DNA of 39,317 nt from Micromonosporaceae bacterium (GTDB taxonomy: Bacteria; Actinomycetota; Actinomycetes; Mycobacteriales; Micromonosporaceae), in assembly GCA_009380105.1 (NCBI GenBank), contig WHSM01000003.1:1-39317 (forward strand). Direction: 5' to 3'. Made by a program: the position numbers and the translations under genes. This document shows, one piece after another, positions 31,836-39,317 of the stretch; within the stretch, counting starts at the first letter, position 1; every line of letters starts with the position of its first letter. The notes beneath the pieces were generated by a model that saw only the letters and a program-made list of their open reading frames with translations, made no database searches and was not told the DNA's origin.

Positions 31836-33754
31836 GCGCGGCGAGTGTCTTCCCTCGTCTGGAGCCCCTGCTGCCGCGTGTGAGCAAGCCGATCCAGTAC
31901 GTCGGCGGCGAGCTGAACGCGGTGGCGAAGGACTGGGACTCGGCGGCGGTCCGGTGGGCGTTGATGTACCCGGACGCGTACGAGGTGGGCCAGCCCAACC
32001 AGGGCGTGCAGATCCTGTACGAGGTGCTCAACGAGCGCGACGACGTGCTCGCCGAGCGCACGTACGCGGTCTGGCCGGACCTCGAAGCGCTGATGCGGGA
32101 GCACGGTGTGCCGCAATTCACCGTGGACGCGCACCGCCCGGTGGCGGCGTTCGACCTGTTCGGCGTCTCGTTCGCCACCGAGATGGGCTACACCAACCTG
32201 CTCGCCGCGCTGGACCTCGCGCAGATCCCGCTCGATGCCGCGGCCCGCGACGAGAGTCACCCCGTGGTGATCGCGGGCGGACACGCCGCGTTCAACCCGG
32301 AGCCGATCGCGGACTTCATCGACGCCGCTGTGCTCGGCGACGGTGAGGAAGCAGTGTTGGAGATCACGGACATCGTCCGCGCCTGGAAGGCCGACGGCCG
32401 GCCCGGCGGGCGGGACGAGCTGCTGCTGCGGCTGGCCCGCACCGAGGCGGTGTACGTGCCGCGCTTCTACGACGTGGACTACCTGCCGGACGGGCGGATC
32501 CAGCGGGTGATCCCGAACCGGGCGGAGGTGCCGTTCCGGGTGCACAAGCGCACCACGATGGACCTCGACCAGTGGCCGTACCCGAAGCAGCCGCTGGTGC
32601 CGCTGGCCGAGACGGTGCACGAGCGGTACGCGGTGGAGATCTTCCGGGGCTGCACCCGGGGGTGCCGGTTCTGCCAGGCCGGGATGATCACCCGCCCGGT
32701 GCGGGAGCGCTCCATCACCACGATCGGCGACATGGTGGAGCGGGGGATCAAGGAGTCCGGCTTCAACGAGGTCGGGCTGCTGTCGCTGTCCTCCGCCGAC
32801 CACAGCGAGATCGGCGACGTCTGCTCGGGGCTCGCTGACCGGTACGAGGGCGACAACGTCTCCCTGTCGCTGCCGTCGACCCGCGTGGACGCCTTCAACG
32901 TCACCCTGGCGCAGGAGCTGTCCCGCAACGGGCGGCGCAGCGGCCTCACCTTCGCCCCGGAGGGCGGCTCGGAGCGGATCCGCCGCGTGATCAACAAGAT
33001 GGTCAGCGAAGAGGATCTGATCCGCACCGTGGTCACGGCGTACCAGGGCGGCTGGCGGCAGGTGAAGCTGTACTTCATGTGCGGGCTGCCGACCGAGACC
33101 GACGACGACGTGCTGCAGATCGCCCGGTTGGCGCACGAGGTGATCAAGGCCGGCCGGGAGGCGACCGGGTCGAAGGACATCCGTTGCACGGTCTCCATCG
33201 GCGGGTTCGTGCCGAAGCCGCACACGCCGTTCCAGTGGGCGTCGCAGGCCGACCCGGAGACCGTGGACCGGCGACTGAAGCTGCTCAAGCAGGAGATCAA
33301 CTCCAACCGGTCGCTGGGCCGCGCCATCGGCTACCGGTATCACGACGGGGAGCCCTCGGTGATCGAGGGGCTGCTCTCCCGGGGCGACCGCCGGGTGGGC
33401 GCGGTGATCCGCCGGGTATGGGAGCAGGGCGGTCGCTTCGACGGCTGGAGCGAGCACTTCTCGTACCGACGGTGGACCGACGCGGCGGCCGAGGCGCTGG
33501 AGCCGATGGGCGTCTCGCTGGCCTGGTACACGCTGCGTGAGCGGGACGAGAACGAGGTGCTGCCCTGGGACCACCTGGACTCCGGCCTGGACAAGGAGTG
33601 GCTGTGGGCCGACTGGCAGGACTCTCTCTCCGAGGTGGAGCAGGACGACTGCCGTTGGACGCCGTGCTTCGACTGCGGCGTGTGCCCAGGCATGGACACC
33701 GAGATCCAGATCGGCCCCACAGGTCGAAAGCTGCTCCCGCTGACCGTCGTCTGA
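31832..33754 (+). CDS. TIGR03960-family radical SAM protein
   Basis: This 640-aa iron-sulfur radical SAM protein has an N-terminal domain of the B12-binding type (about 30-200; MYPDAYEVGQPNQGVQILYEVLNE, GGHAAFNPEPIADF). The core then carries the cluster motif CTRGCRFC with Cys274, Cys278 and Cys281, followed by SLSSADHSEIGDV and the radical SAM C-terminal strands (FAPEGGSERIRRVINK). The last 60 residues hold four cysteines in CRWTPCFDCGVC, a possible second metal site. The family is nearly always followed by, or fused to, a DUF2344 protein, as here with a 1-bp overlap. The reaction is unknown; the neighbouring RNase E and ribosomal genes hint at RNA or translation, which is inference only. 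Confidence 0.93.
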   Translation: MSAASVFPRLEPLLPRVSKPIQYVGGELNAVAKDWDSAAVRWALMYPDAYEVGQPNQGVQILYEVLNERDDVLAERTYAVWPDLEALMREHGVPQFTVDAHRPVAAFDLFGVSFATEMGYTNLLAALDLAQIPLDAAARDESHPVVIAGGHAAFNPEPIADFIDAAVLGDGEEAVLEITDIVRAWKADGRPGGRDELLLRLARTEAVYVPRFYDVDYLPDGRIQRVIPNRAEVPFRVHKRTTMDLDQWPYPKQPLVPLAETVHERYAVEIFRGCTRGCRFCQAGMITRPVRERSITTIGDMVERGIKESGFNEVGLLSLSSADHSEIGDVCSGLADRYEGDNVSLSLPSTRVDAFNVTLAQELSRNGRRSGLTFAPEGGSERIRRVINKMVSEEDLIRTVVTAYQGGWRQVKLYFMCGLPTETDDDVLQIARLAHEVIKAGREATGSKDIRCTVSIGGFVPKPHTPFQWASQADPETVDRRLKLLKQEINSNRSLGRAIGYRYHDGEPSVIEGLLSRGDRRVGAVIRRVWEQGGRFDGWSEHFSYRRWTDAAAEALEPMGVSLAWYTLRERDENEVLPWDHLDSGLDKEWLWADWQDSLSEVEQDDCRWTPCFDCGVCPGMDTEIQIGPTGRKLLPLTVV

Positions 33755-34566
33755 TGGGCAAGCGCAAACCGGTCCCGGACCGGGATCAGGAGCCGGTGGT
33801 CCAGCGGATCCGGATCCGGTACGCCAAGCGCGGCCGCCTCCGTTTCACCTCGCACCGGGACTTCGCGCGCGCGTTGGAGCGGGCCGTGCGGCGGGCGGAG
33901 GTGCCGATCGCGTACTCGGCGGGCTTCTCCCCGCACCCGAAGATCTCCTACGTCGGCGCCTCGCCGACCGGGGTGGCGAGCGAGGCCGAGTACGCCGAGG
34001 TCGGGCTGCGCCGACCGATGGACGCCGACGCGCTGCGGCAGGCGCTGGACGCGGCGCTGCCACCCGGCATCGACGTGGTGGACGCGGTGGTGTCGGCAGG
34101 CGGCAGCCTCGCGGACCGGATCCAGGTCTCTCGGTGGCGGTTGGAGCTGCCGGGGGTCGCGCCGGACGAGCTGGCCGTGGCCGTGGAGACGTTCATGGCC
34201 GCGCCGGAGGCGCCGGTGGAGCGTTCCACCAAACAGGGCCGCCGCACGCTGGACGCCCGCGCGCCAGTGGAGCGTTGCCAGGTCGTGGAGGAACCAACCT
34301 CGATGGGCGAAACATCCACATCTGTCGAGGGGTTGGCCGCGCCGTTGCCGGGCTATCCGGCGCCGTGTGCGATACTCGACCTTGTCGTACGACACGTAAC
34401 GCCGTCCGTACGACCCGATGAGATCCTCGCCGGTCTGCGTTCCGTGGCCGACCTGGAGCCGCCGGCGCCCGTGCGGGCGACCCGGGTGGCGCAGGGAGTG
34501 TTCACCGAGGACGGCGATGTCGCAGATCCGCTAGCCGCGGATCGCGAAGGGACTCCTCAGCGGTGA
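33754..34566 (+). CDS. TIGR03936/DUF2344 protein, partner of the radical SAM enzyme
   Basis: This 270-aa protein has RIRIRYAKRGRLRFTSHRDFARALERAVRRA near the N-terminus and GFSPHPKISYVGASPTGV (about 57-74), the defining stretch of DUF2344. In some bacteria the same domain is fused to the C-terminus of the radical SAM protein, so the two very likely act together. Between about 150 and 210 there is a less conserved linker. ATG 33754 overlaps the radical SAM stop (TGATG). Its role is unknown. Confidence 0.9.
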   Translation: MGKRKPVPDRDQEPVVQRIRIRYAKRGRLRFTSHRDFARALERAVRRAEVPIAYSAGFSPHPKISYVGASPTGVASEAEYAEVGLRRPMDADALRQALDAALPPGIDVVDAVVSAGGSLADRIQVSRWRLELPGVAPDELAVAVETFMAAPEAPVERSTKQGRRTLDARAPVERCQVVEEPTSMGETSTSVEGLAAPLPGYPAPCAILDLVVRHVTPSVRPDEILAGLRSVADLEPPAPVRATRVAQGVFTEDGDVADPLAADREGTPQR

Positions 34567-34705
34567 CCGTCGGAGGAGACGGTCGGGCCCTGCCAGGGCC
34601 AGGGAAGGAAGACTTGCAGCGGCTCTGCGGAGCCGCACTGAGATAAGCCCGTTCCTGCGTGGCTGCGTTACCGCGCCCGGGGACGGCAGAGTGGAGTACG
34701 TCCGA
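34567..34705 (+). promoter_or_regulatory. Structured leader region of rne
   Basis: This 139-bp gap holds two clean stem-loops: GGCCCT/AGGGCC around GCC (34586-34600) and GCGGCTC/GAGCCGC around TGCG (34619-34636). RNase E genes of proteobacteria are autoregulated through leader hairpins. Whether this leader does the same is inference. GGAG at 34693-34696 is the ribosome site for the ATG at 34706. Confidence 0.45.
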
Positions 34706-37366
34706 ATGCTCGACAACGAGCCGACGGGCGGCTCGGGCGCAGGCGACACGCCAGCGTCGGGGGCCGCCAAAACGAGTTCTGCCCGTAATGTCCCACCCGC
34801 GCCAGTGGTGCTGTTCGTGGCGCCGGAGGCGACCACGCCGCCGTCTCGTCCCGCTAAGGGCTTCGAGGACGACGCGGATGAGGCCGCCAAGCCCACGTCG
34901 CGCCGCAGATCCAGGACAGGCCGCGAGGACGCCAAGGCGGGCCGCGAGGACGAGTCCGCGGCCGACGGCGAGGCGACCGGCAAGCCTGCCCGGCGCGCCA
35001 GGTCGCGTCGCGGCAAGACCGCCGACGGATCGTCGGAGACGACGCGGAAGGGCGACCAGCAGGCGGCGGAGGCGCCGCCCTCCGAGGGGGCCGCCGGCGA
35101 GGCGGAGGCCGAGGAGAAGAAGCCTGCGCGCCGCCGCCGCGGCAGAGGCAAGGCGGCCGAAGCGGAGTCCGTTCCCGCCGAGGAGCGGGCCGCGGCTTCC
35201 GAGGACGCCGAGGACACTGCGCCCTCCGCCACCGAAGGCGAGTCCGCCGAGTCGGACGACGAGTCCGCCGCCGGTCGCCGCCGCCGTCGCCGAGGGCGCC
35301 GGGGCCGGGGACGTGGCAAGGGCGGTGACGAGGCCGACGATTCCGTCAGCGAGGAAGGCGCCGGGGTCGCCGACAGCGACGACGCGCACGCCGAAGAGGT
35401 CAGCAGTGTGAAGCGGCGCCGCCGCCGTCGCCGCAAGGGCTCCGGGGACGTCGAGCCGTCCGGCGACGACGGGGTCCAGACCGTGGTCAGGGTGCGAGAG
35501 GCACGCGGCGCCCGGGACGAGGTGCAGGGCGTCGCCGGATCCACCAGGCTGGAGGCGAAGCGGCAGCGTCGCCGCGACGGGCGCGAGCAGCGGCGCACCC
35601 GCCCGCCGATCCTCACCGAGTCGGAGTTCCTGGCGCGGCGCGAGTCGGTGGACCGTGTGATGGCGATCCGCAGCGCTGGCGGGCGCACCCAGATCGGGGT
35701 GCTCGAGGACGGCGTGCTCGTGGAGCACTACGTCTCACAGCAGTCCAGCAACACGATGGCGGGCAACGTCTACCTCGGCAAGGTGCAGAACGTGCTGCCC
35801 AGCATGGAGGCGGCCTTCGTCGACATCGGCCGAGGTCGCAACGCGGTGCTCTACGCCGGAGAGGTCAACTGGGACGTCGCCGGCCTGGAGGGCCGCACCC
35901 GGACCATCGAGCAGGCGCTCAGGCCCGGCGACTCGGTGCTGGTGCAGGTCACCAAGGACCCTGTGGGTCACAAGGGCGCCCGGCTGACCAGCCACATCAC
36001 GCTGTCGGGACGGCACCTGGTGTATGTGCCGCACGGCAACGCCTCGGGGATCAGCCGCAAGCTCCCGGACATCGAGCGCAAGCGGCTGCGGGACATCCTG
36101 AAGAAGCTGGTGCCGGAAGGCGCCGGGGTGATCGTCCGCACCGCTGCCGAAGGGGCTTCCGAGGACGACCTGACCCGCGACGTGGAGCGGCTGCAGGCGC
36201 AGTGGGCGACCATCGAGGAGAAGGCCAAGGGCGCCAAACCCCCGACTCTGGTGTACGAGGAGCCGGATCTCGTGATCCGGGTCGTGCGCGACATCTTCAA
36301 CGAGGACTTCAAGGAGCTCATGATCCAGGGCGAAGACGCCTGGGACCTGGTGGAGCCGTACCTGGCCCACGTCTCACCCGAGCTGGTGACCCGGATCCGG
36401 CGCCACGCCGGCCCTTCCGACGTGTTCGCCGACACCCGGATCGACGAGCAGATCCTCAAGGCGCTCGACCGGAAGGTGTACCTGCCCTCCGGCGGCCACC
36501 TGGTGATCGACCGCACCGAGGCGATGACGGTCATCGACGTCAACACCGGCAAGTTCACCGGCAAGGGCGGCAACCTCGAGGAGACCGTCACCAGGAACAA
36601 CCTGGAGGCGGCCGAGGAGATCGTGCATCAGCTCCGGCTGCGGGACATCGGCGGCATCATCGTGATCGACTTCATCGACATGGTGCTGGAGTCGAACCGC
36701 GACCTCGTGCTGCGCCGGCTCACCGAGTGCCTGGGCCGGGACCGCACCAAGCACCAGGTCACCGAGATCACCTCGCTGGGCCTGGTGCAGATGACCCGCA
36801 AGCGGGTCGGCCAGGGCCTTTTGGACGCGTTCAGCGTGACCTGTGAGCACTGCCGTGGCCGTGGCGTGATCGTCAACATGGACGTCGTCGAGGCCAAGTC
36901 CCAGGGCAGGTCCGCGGCTGCCGAGGTGAAGCGGGTGGCGGCGGCCAGCGGGAACGGCGACGCTCAGGCCGGCCTGGCCGCCAGCGACGAGGCGGAGTCC
37001 GCGGCCGACGAGCGGGAGCCGGCCGACCAGGCCGGGGCCGCCGCCGGCAAGGCAGACAGCAAGGCGGACGGCAAGGCCAAGGGGTCGAAGTCCAAGGCCA
37101 AGTCCAGGGACAGGTCGAAGAGCAGGTCCCGGTCCAAGGAGAAGGCCAAGGCCGACGCTGGCGAGAGCCAGCCCAACGCCCAGGCTGAGGCCGAGGCGGG
37201 GGCCGGGCCGGACGCCGGTTCGCAGGAAGGCGCCGGCCCGCAGGCAGACGGCGCCGCCGACGCGGCCGTCGACGCCGAGTCGTCGAACGGGCGCGCCGAG
37301 GCGGCGAACGGGACTGTGGGCAACGCCGCCGGCGAGGCGCAGTCCGACGAGCGGGCCCCGGTTTGA
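34706..37366 (+). CDS. rne: Ribonuclease E/G family endoribonuclease
   Basis: This 886-aa single-strand-specific endonuclease acts in mRNA decay and rRNA processing. A long Arg/Glu/Ser-rich extension (1-310, with RRRRRGRRGRGRG-like tracts) precedes the catalytic core, which begins with an S1 domain (about 345-440, GNVYLGKVQNVLPSMEAAFVD). Catalytic Asp611 (VIDVNTGKF) and Asp655 (IVIDFIDM) correspond to E. coli Asp303 and Asp346. The Zn-link CEHC is at 713-716. The C-terminal 150 residues are Lys/Ala/Ser-rich and disordered. N- plus C-terminal extensions around a central core are typical of actinobacterial RNase E. ATG 34706 gives the usual MLDNEP start; a GTG at 34691 lacks a ribosome site. 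Confidence 0.95.
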   Translation: MLDNEPTGGSGAGDTPASGAAKTSSARNVPPAPVVLFVAPEATTPPSRPAKGFEDDADEAAKPTSRRRSRTGREDAKAGREDESAADGEATGKPARRARSRRGKTADGSSETTRKGDQQAAEAPPSEGAAGEAEAEEKKPARRRRGRGKAAEAESVPAEERAAASEDAEDTAPSATEGESAESDDESAAGRRRRRRGRRGRGRGKGGDEADDSVSEEGAGVADSDDAHAEEVSSVKRRRRRRRKGSGDVEPSGDDGVQTVVRVREARGARDEVQGVAGSTRLEAKRQRRRDGREQRRTRPPILTESEFLARRESVDRVMAIRSAGGRTQIGVLEDGVLVEHYVSQQSSNTMAGNVYLGKVQNVLPSMEAAFVDIGRGRNAVLYAGEVNWDVAGLEGRTRTIEQALRPGDSVLVQVTKDPVGHKGARLTSHITLSGRHLVYVPHGNASGISRKLPDIERKRLRDILKKLVPEGAGVIVRTAAEGASEDDLTRDVERLQAQWATIEEKAKGAKPPTLVYEEPDLVIRVVRDIFNEDFKELMIQGEDAWDLVEPYLAHVSPELVTRIRRHAGPSDVFADTRIDEQILKALDRKVYLPSGGHLVIDRTEAMTVIDVNTGKFTGKGGNLEETVTRNNLEAAEEIVHQLRLRDIGGIIVIDFIDMVLESNRDLVLRRLTECLGRDRTKHQVTEITSLGLVQMTRKRVGQGLLDAFSVTCEHCRGRGVIVNMDVVEAKSQGRSAAAEVKRVAAASGNGDAQAGLAASDEAESAADEREPADQAGAAAGKADSKADGKAKGSKSKAKSRDRSKSRSRSKEKAKADAGESQPNAQAEAEAGAGPDAGSQEGAGPQADGAADAAVDAESSNGRAEAANGTVGNAAGEAQSDERAPV

Positions 37367-37386
37367 TGCGGCCTTCCCCGATGACG

Positions 37387-37392
37387 TACGCT
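37387..37392 (+). promoter_or_regulatory. Candidate -10 of rplU-rpmA
   Basis: TACGCT 20 bp after the rne stop matches TANNNT and would give a leader of about 115 nt before rplU. No good -35 is visible and the leader shows no structure I can name, so this is tentative. Confidence 0.3.
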
Positions 37393-37515
37393 TGCCTGCG
37401 GCGTGCCGCTGGCGCGCCCCATCAATCGTGCGCCGGCCCATGGTGAAAGTGGGACAACGGCGCCGTGACGATGAGACCCCAACCAGTGCGAACCACGACA
37501 GGAGAGCTGCGTCCG

Positions 37516-37842
37516 ATGTACGCGATCGTCAAGACCGGCGGCAAGCAGTACAAGGTCGCCGAGGGCGACGTGATCGAGATCGAGCGGCTCGCGGTCGAGC
37601 CGGGCGACGAGGTCAGTCTGCAGGCTGTGCTGCTCGTGGACGGCGAGGGCGACGACGTCACGGTGACGACTGACGCCGCGAAGCTCGCATCGGTGAGCGT
37701 CACGGGCGAGGTCGTCGGCCACGGCAAGGGCCCCAAGATCAAGATTCACAAGTTCAAGAACAAGACCGGTTACCACAAGCGCCAGGGCCACCGGCAGCTG
37801 CGTACCCAGGTGAAGGTCACTGGCATCGCGAGCGGAAAGTAA
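37516..37842 (+). CDS. rplU: 50S ribosomal protein L21
   Basis: This 108-aa large-subunit protein binds 23S rRNA. It starts [14 protein letters not shown] and has [21 protein letters not shown], the L21 signature, near the C-terminus. ATG 37516 has GGAGAG about 9 nt upstream; an earlier in-frame ATG at 37465 would add 17 non-conserved residues. It is followed 35 bp later by rpmA, the universal L21-L27 pairing. Confidence 0.97.
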   Translation: MYAIVKTGGKQYKVAEGDVIEIERLAVEPGDEVSLQAVLLVDGEGDDVTVTTDAAKLASVSVTGEVVGHGKGPKIKIHKFKNKTGYHKRQGHRQLRTQVKVTGIASGK

Positions 37843-37877
37843 CCAGGCCAGCGGCCGGGAGCGGAAGGCAGACGTAG

Positions 37878-38144
37878 ATGGCACATAAGAAGGGCGCGTC
37901 GAGTTCGCGGAACGGTCGCGACTCCAACTCCCAGCGGCTCGGCGTCAAGCGGTTCGGCGGCCAGATGGTGAACGCGGGCGAGATCCTGGTTCGTCAACGC
38001 GGCACCAAGTTCCACCCGGGCGACGCGGTGGGCCGTGGCGGCGATGACACGCTGTTCGCGCTGGCTGCCGGCCGGGTTCAGTTCGGCGCCAAACGCGGCC
38101 GCAAGACCGTGAACATCATTCCGGCGGGCTCAGCCGCCAGCTAG
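37878..38144 (+). CDS. rpmA: 50S ribosomal protein L27
   Basis: L27 is an 88-aa protein whose N-terminal tail reaches the peptidyl-transferase centre. The [17 protein letters not shown] start is complete and lacks the cleavable extension found in Firmicutes. [18 protein letters not shown] is the rest of the family core. It is the last gene of the rplU-rpmA transcript, which ends at the terminator at 38266. Confidence 0.97.
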   Translation: MAHKKGASSSRNGRDSNSQRLGVKRFGGQMVNAGEILVRQRGTKFHPGDAVGRGGDDTLFALAAGRVQFGAKRGRKTVNIIPAGSAAS

Positions 38145-38265
38145 CGGCGTTCTCGCTCGCTTGCGTGCCCAAAACCGCACGCGGCGCTTGCTGCGGCCTT
38201 GCTAGTTGACGGCTGAGCCGCGCCGGCGCCGGTTGAGGTTAGGGCAGGCACATACATCGCCAGGG

Positions 38266-38293
38266 GCGGGCCGGACTCTCCGGCCCGCTTTTT
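38266..38293 (+). terminator. Rho-independent terminator between rpmA and obgE
   Basis: GCGGGCCGG (38266-38274) pairs perfectly with CCGGCCCGC (38280-38288) around ACTCT, followed by TTTTT (38289-38293). This is the most classical intrinsic terminator in the window. It is only 27 nt before the obgE start codon, so obgE must start from a promoter overlapping or after it, or depend on readthrough. Confidence 0.88.
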
Positions 38294-38319
38294 GGTGCCC
38301 TCCGTATGAGGATTGAATT

Positions 38320-39317
38320 GTGACGACGTTTGTTGACCGGGTCGTGCTGCACGTCAAGGCGGGCGACGGCGGTCACGGCTGCACGTCGATCCACCGCGAG
38401 AAGTTCAAGCCGTTCGGCGGCCCCGACGGGGGCGACGGCGGCTCCGGGGGAGACGTGCTGCTCACCGTGGATCCCGGCGTGCACACCCTGTTGGACTTCC
38501 ACTTCCGCCCGCACGTGAAGGCCCGCAACGGGACCGGCGGCCAGGGCTCCAACCGGCACGGCGCCAACGGCTCGGAACTGGTGCTGCGCGTGCCGGACGG
38601 CACGGTGGTGCAGACTCTCGACGGCGAGGTGCTGGCCGACCTGGTGGGGGCCGGGACCACGTATGTCGCGGCGGGCGGCGGGCGGGGTGGGCGCGGCAAC
38701 GCGGCGCTGGTCAACACCCGGCGCCGGGCCCCGGGCTTCGCGGAGCTGGGGGAGCCGGGGGCGCAGCTCGATCTCGTGCTGGAGCTCAAGAGCGTCGCCG
38801 ACGTAGGCCTGGTCGGGTACCCCAGCGCCGGCAAGTCGTCGCTGATCTCGGTGATCTCGGCCGCCAAGCCGAAGATCGCGGACTATCCGTTCACCACCCT
38901 GGTTCCCAACCTCGGCGTGGTGCGCGTGGGTGAGGAGACCTTCACCGTCGCCGACGTGCCGGGGCTGATCGAAGGCGCGGCGGAGGGGCGCGGCCTGGGG
39001 CTGGAGTTCCTGCGTCACGTCGAGCGGTGCGCGGTGCTGGTGCACGTGGTCGACTGCGCCACCCTGGAGCCCGGCCGGGATCCGATCAGCGACATCGACG
39101 CCATCGAGCGCGAGTTGTCGGCGTACGGCGGTCTGGAGGATCGCCCGAGAATGGCAGTGCTGAACAAGATCGACGTGCCGGAGGCCAGGGACCTGGCCGA
39201 GCTGGTGCGGCCTGACCTGGAATCTCGTGGTGTGCAGGTGTTCAGTCTCAGCGCGGTAACTCGTGAGGGTTTGCGGGCTTTCACGTACGCGGTCGCGGAG
39301 GAGGTGCGGCGTCACCG
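38320..39317 (+). CDS. obgE: GTPase Obg (5' part; runs off the window)
   Basis: Obg is a ribosome-assembly and stress-linked GTPase. The visible 332 residues start [17 protein letters not shown] and include the glycine-rich Obg fold (1-158, [14 protein letters not shown]). The G domain has G1 GYPSAGKSS (166-174), the switch I segment YPFTTL, G3 DVPG from Asp212 and G4 NKID at 282-285. All nucleotide-binding motifs seen are intact. GTG 38320 has TGAGGA 7 nt upstream. The C-terminal part is beyond the window edge. The position after rplU-rpmA is the standard bacterial order. Confidence 0.96.
   Translation, partial: MTTFVDRVVLHVKAGDGGHGCTSIHREKFKPFGGPDGGDGGSGGDVLLTVDPGVHTLLDFHFRPHVKARNGTGGQGSNRHGANGSELVLRVPDGTVVQTLDGEVLADLVGAGTTYVAAGGGRGGRGNAALVNTRRRAPGFAELGEPGAQLDLVLELKSVADVGLVGYPSAGKSSLISVISAAKPKIADYPFTTLVPNLGVVRVGEETFTVADVPGLIEGAAEGRGLGLEFLRHVERCAVLVHVVDCATLEPGRDPISDIDAIERELSAYGGLEDRPRMAVLNKIDVPEARDLAELVRPDLESRGVQVFSLSAVTREGLRAFTYAVAEEVRRH

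Overview
The window reads as chromosomal DNA of a high-GC Gram-positive actinomycete. Supporting signs are roughly 70 % GC coding DNA, frequent GTG starts, TANNNT -10 boxes directly in front of leaderless start codons, paired clpP genes, a eukaryote-like type 2 IleRS behind a translational T-box, and the actinobacterial gene order valS-folC-DUF4233-ndk and radical SAM-DUF2344-rne-rplU-rpmA-obg. A member of or near the Micromonosporales/Glycomycetales would fit, but I cannot assign a genus. No mreBCD/pbp2/rodA block lies between ndk and rne, where many rod-growing or filamentous actinobacteria keep it.

Layout. 1-490: the 3' end of a degraded tyrosine recombinase beside the 3' end of tRNA-Gly(TCC), then a divergent tRNA-Pro(TGG). 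570-4857: proteostasis block tig, clpP1, clpP2, clpX, with a ClgR-type box before clpP1 and a shared 30-bp dyad before both tig and clpX. 4958-8853: EamA transporter, DUF3516 superfamily II helicase, DoxX protein. 9008-13608: three exported hydrolases (NagZ-like GH3, an EEP-family phosphodiesterase/nuclease, an AmiE-like serine hydrolase with an extra C-terminal domain), a plausible muropeptide-salvage set. 13711-16849 (minus strand): a tight methionine-salvage operon mtnB-mtnD-mtnC-aminotransferase, facing away from a nitrilase-family amidase at 17050. 18159-22613: valS-folC-DUF4233. 22610-26899: a membrane-anchored VOC protein, ndk, a flavin/F420-type oxidase, a sunset-domain membrane protein and a metallophosphoesterase. 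26900-30429: T-box leader and ileS, the latter with an in-frame 66-bp repeat insertion. 30583-34566: an exported membrane protein, then the radical SAM/DUF2344 pair preceded by a 9-codon leaderless upstream ORF. 34706-39317: rne, rplU, rpmA and the 5' part of obgE.

Most of the window is housekeeping. The parts most worth follow-up are the mtnBDC-aminotransferase block with its divergent amidase, the NagZ/EEP/AmiE-like secreted trio with its candidate operator, the dyad shared by tig and clpX, the repeat invasion of ileS, the perfect 20-bp palindrome before ndk, and the mini-ORF coupled to the radical SAM gene. I see no CRISPR array, intact insertion sequence or complete prophage.
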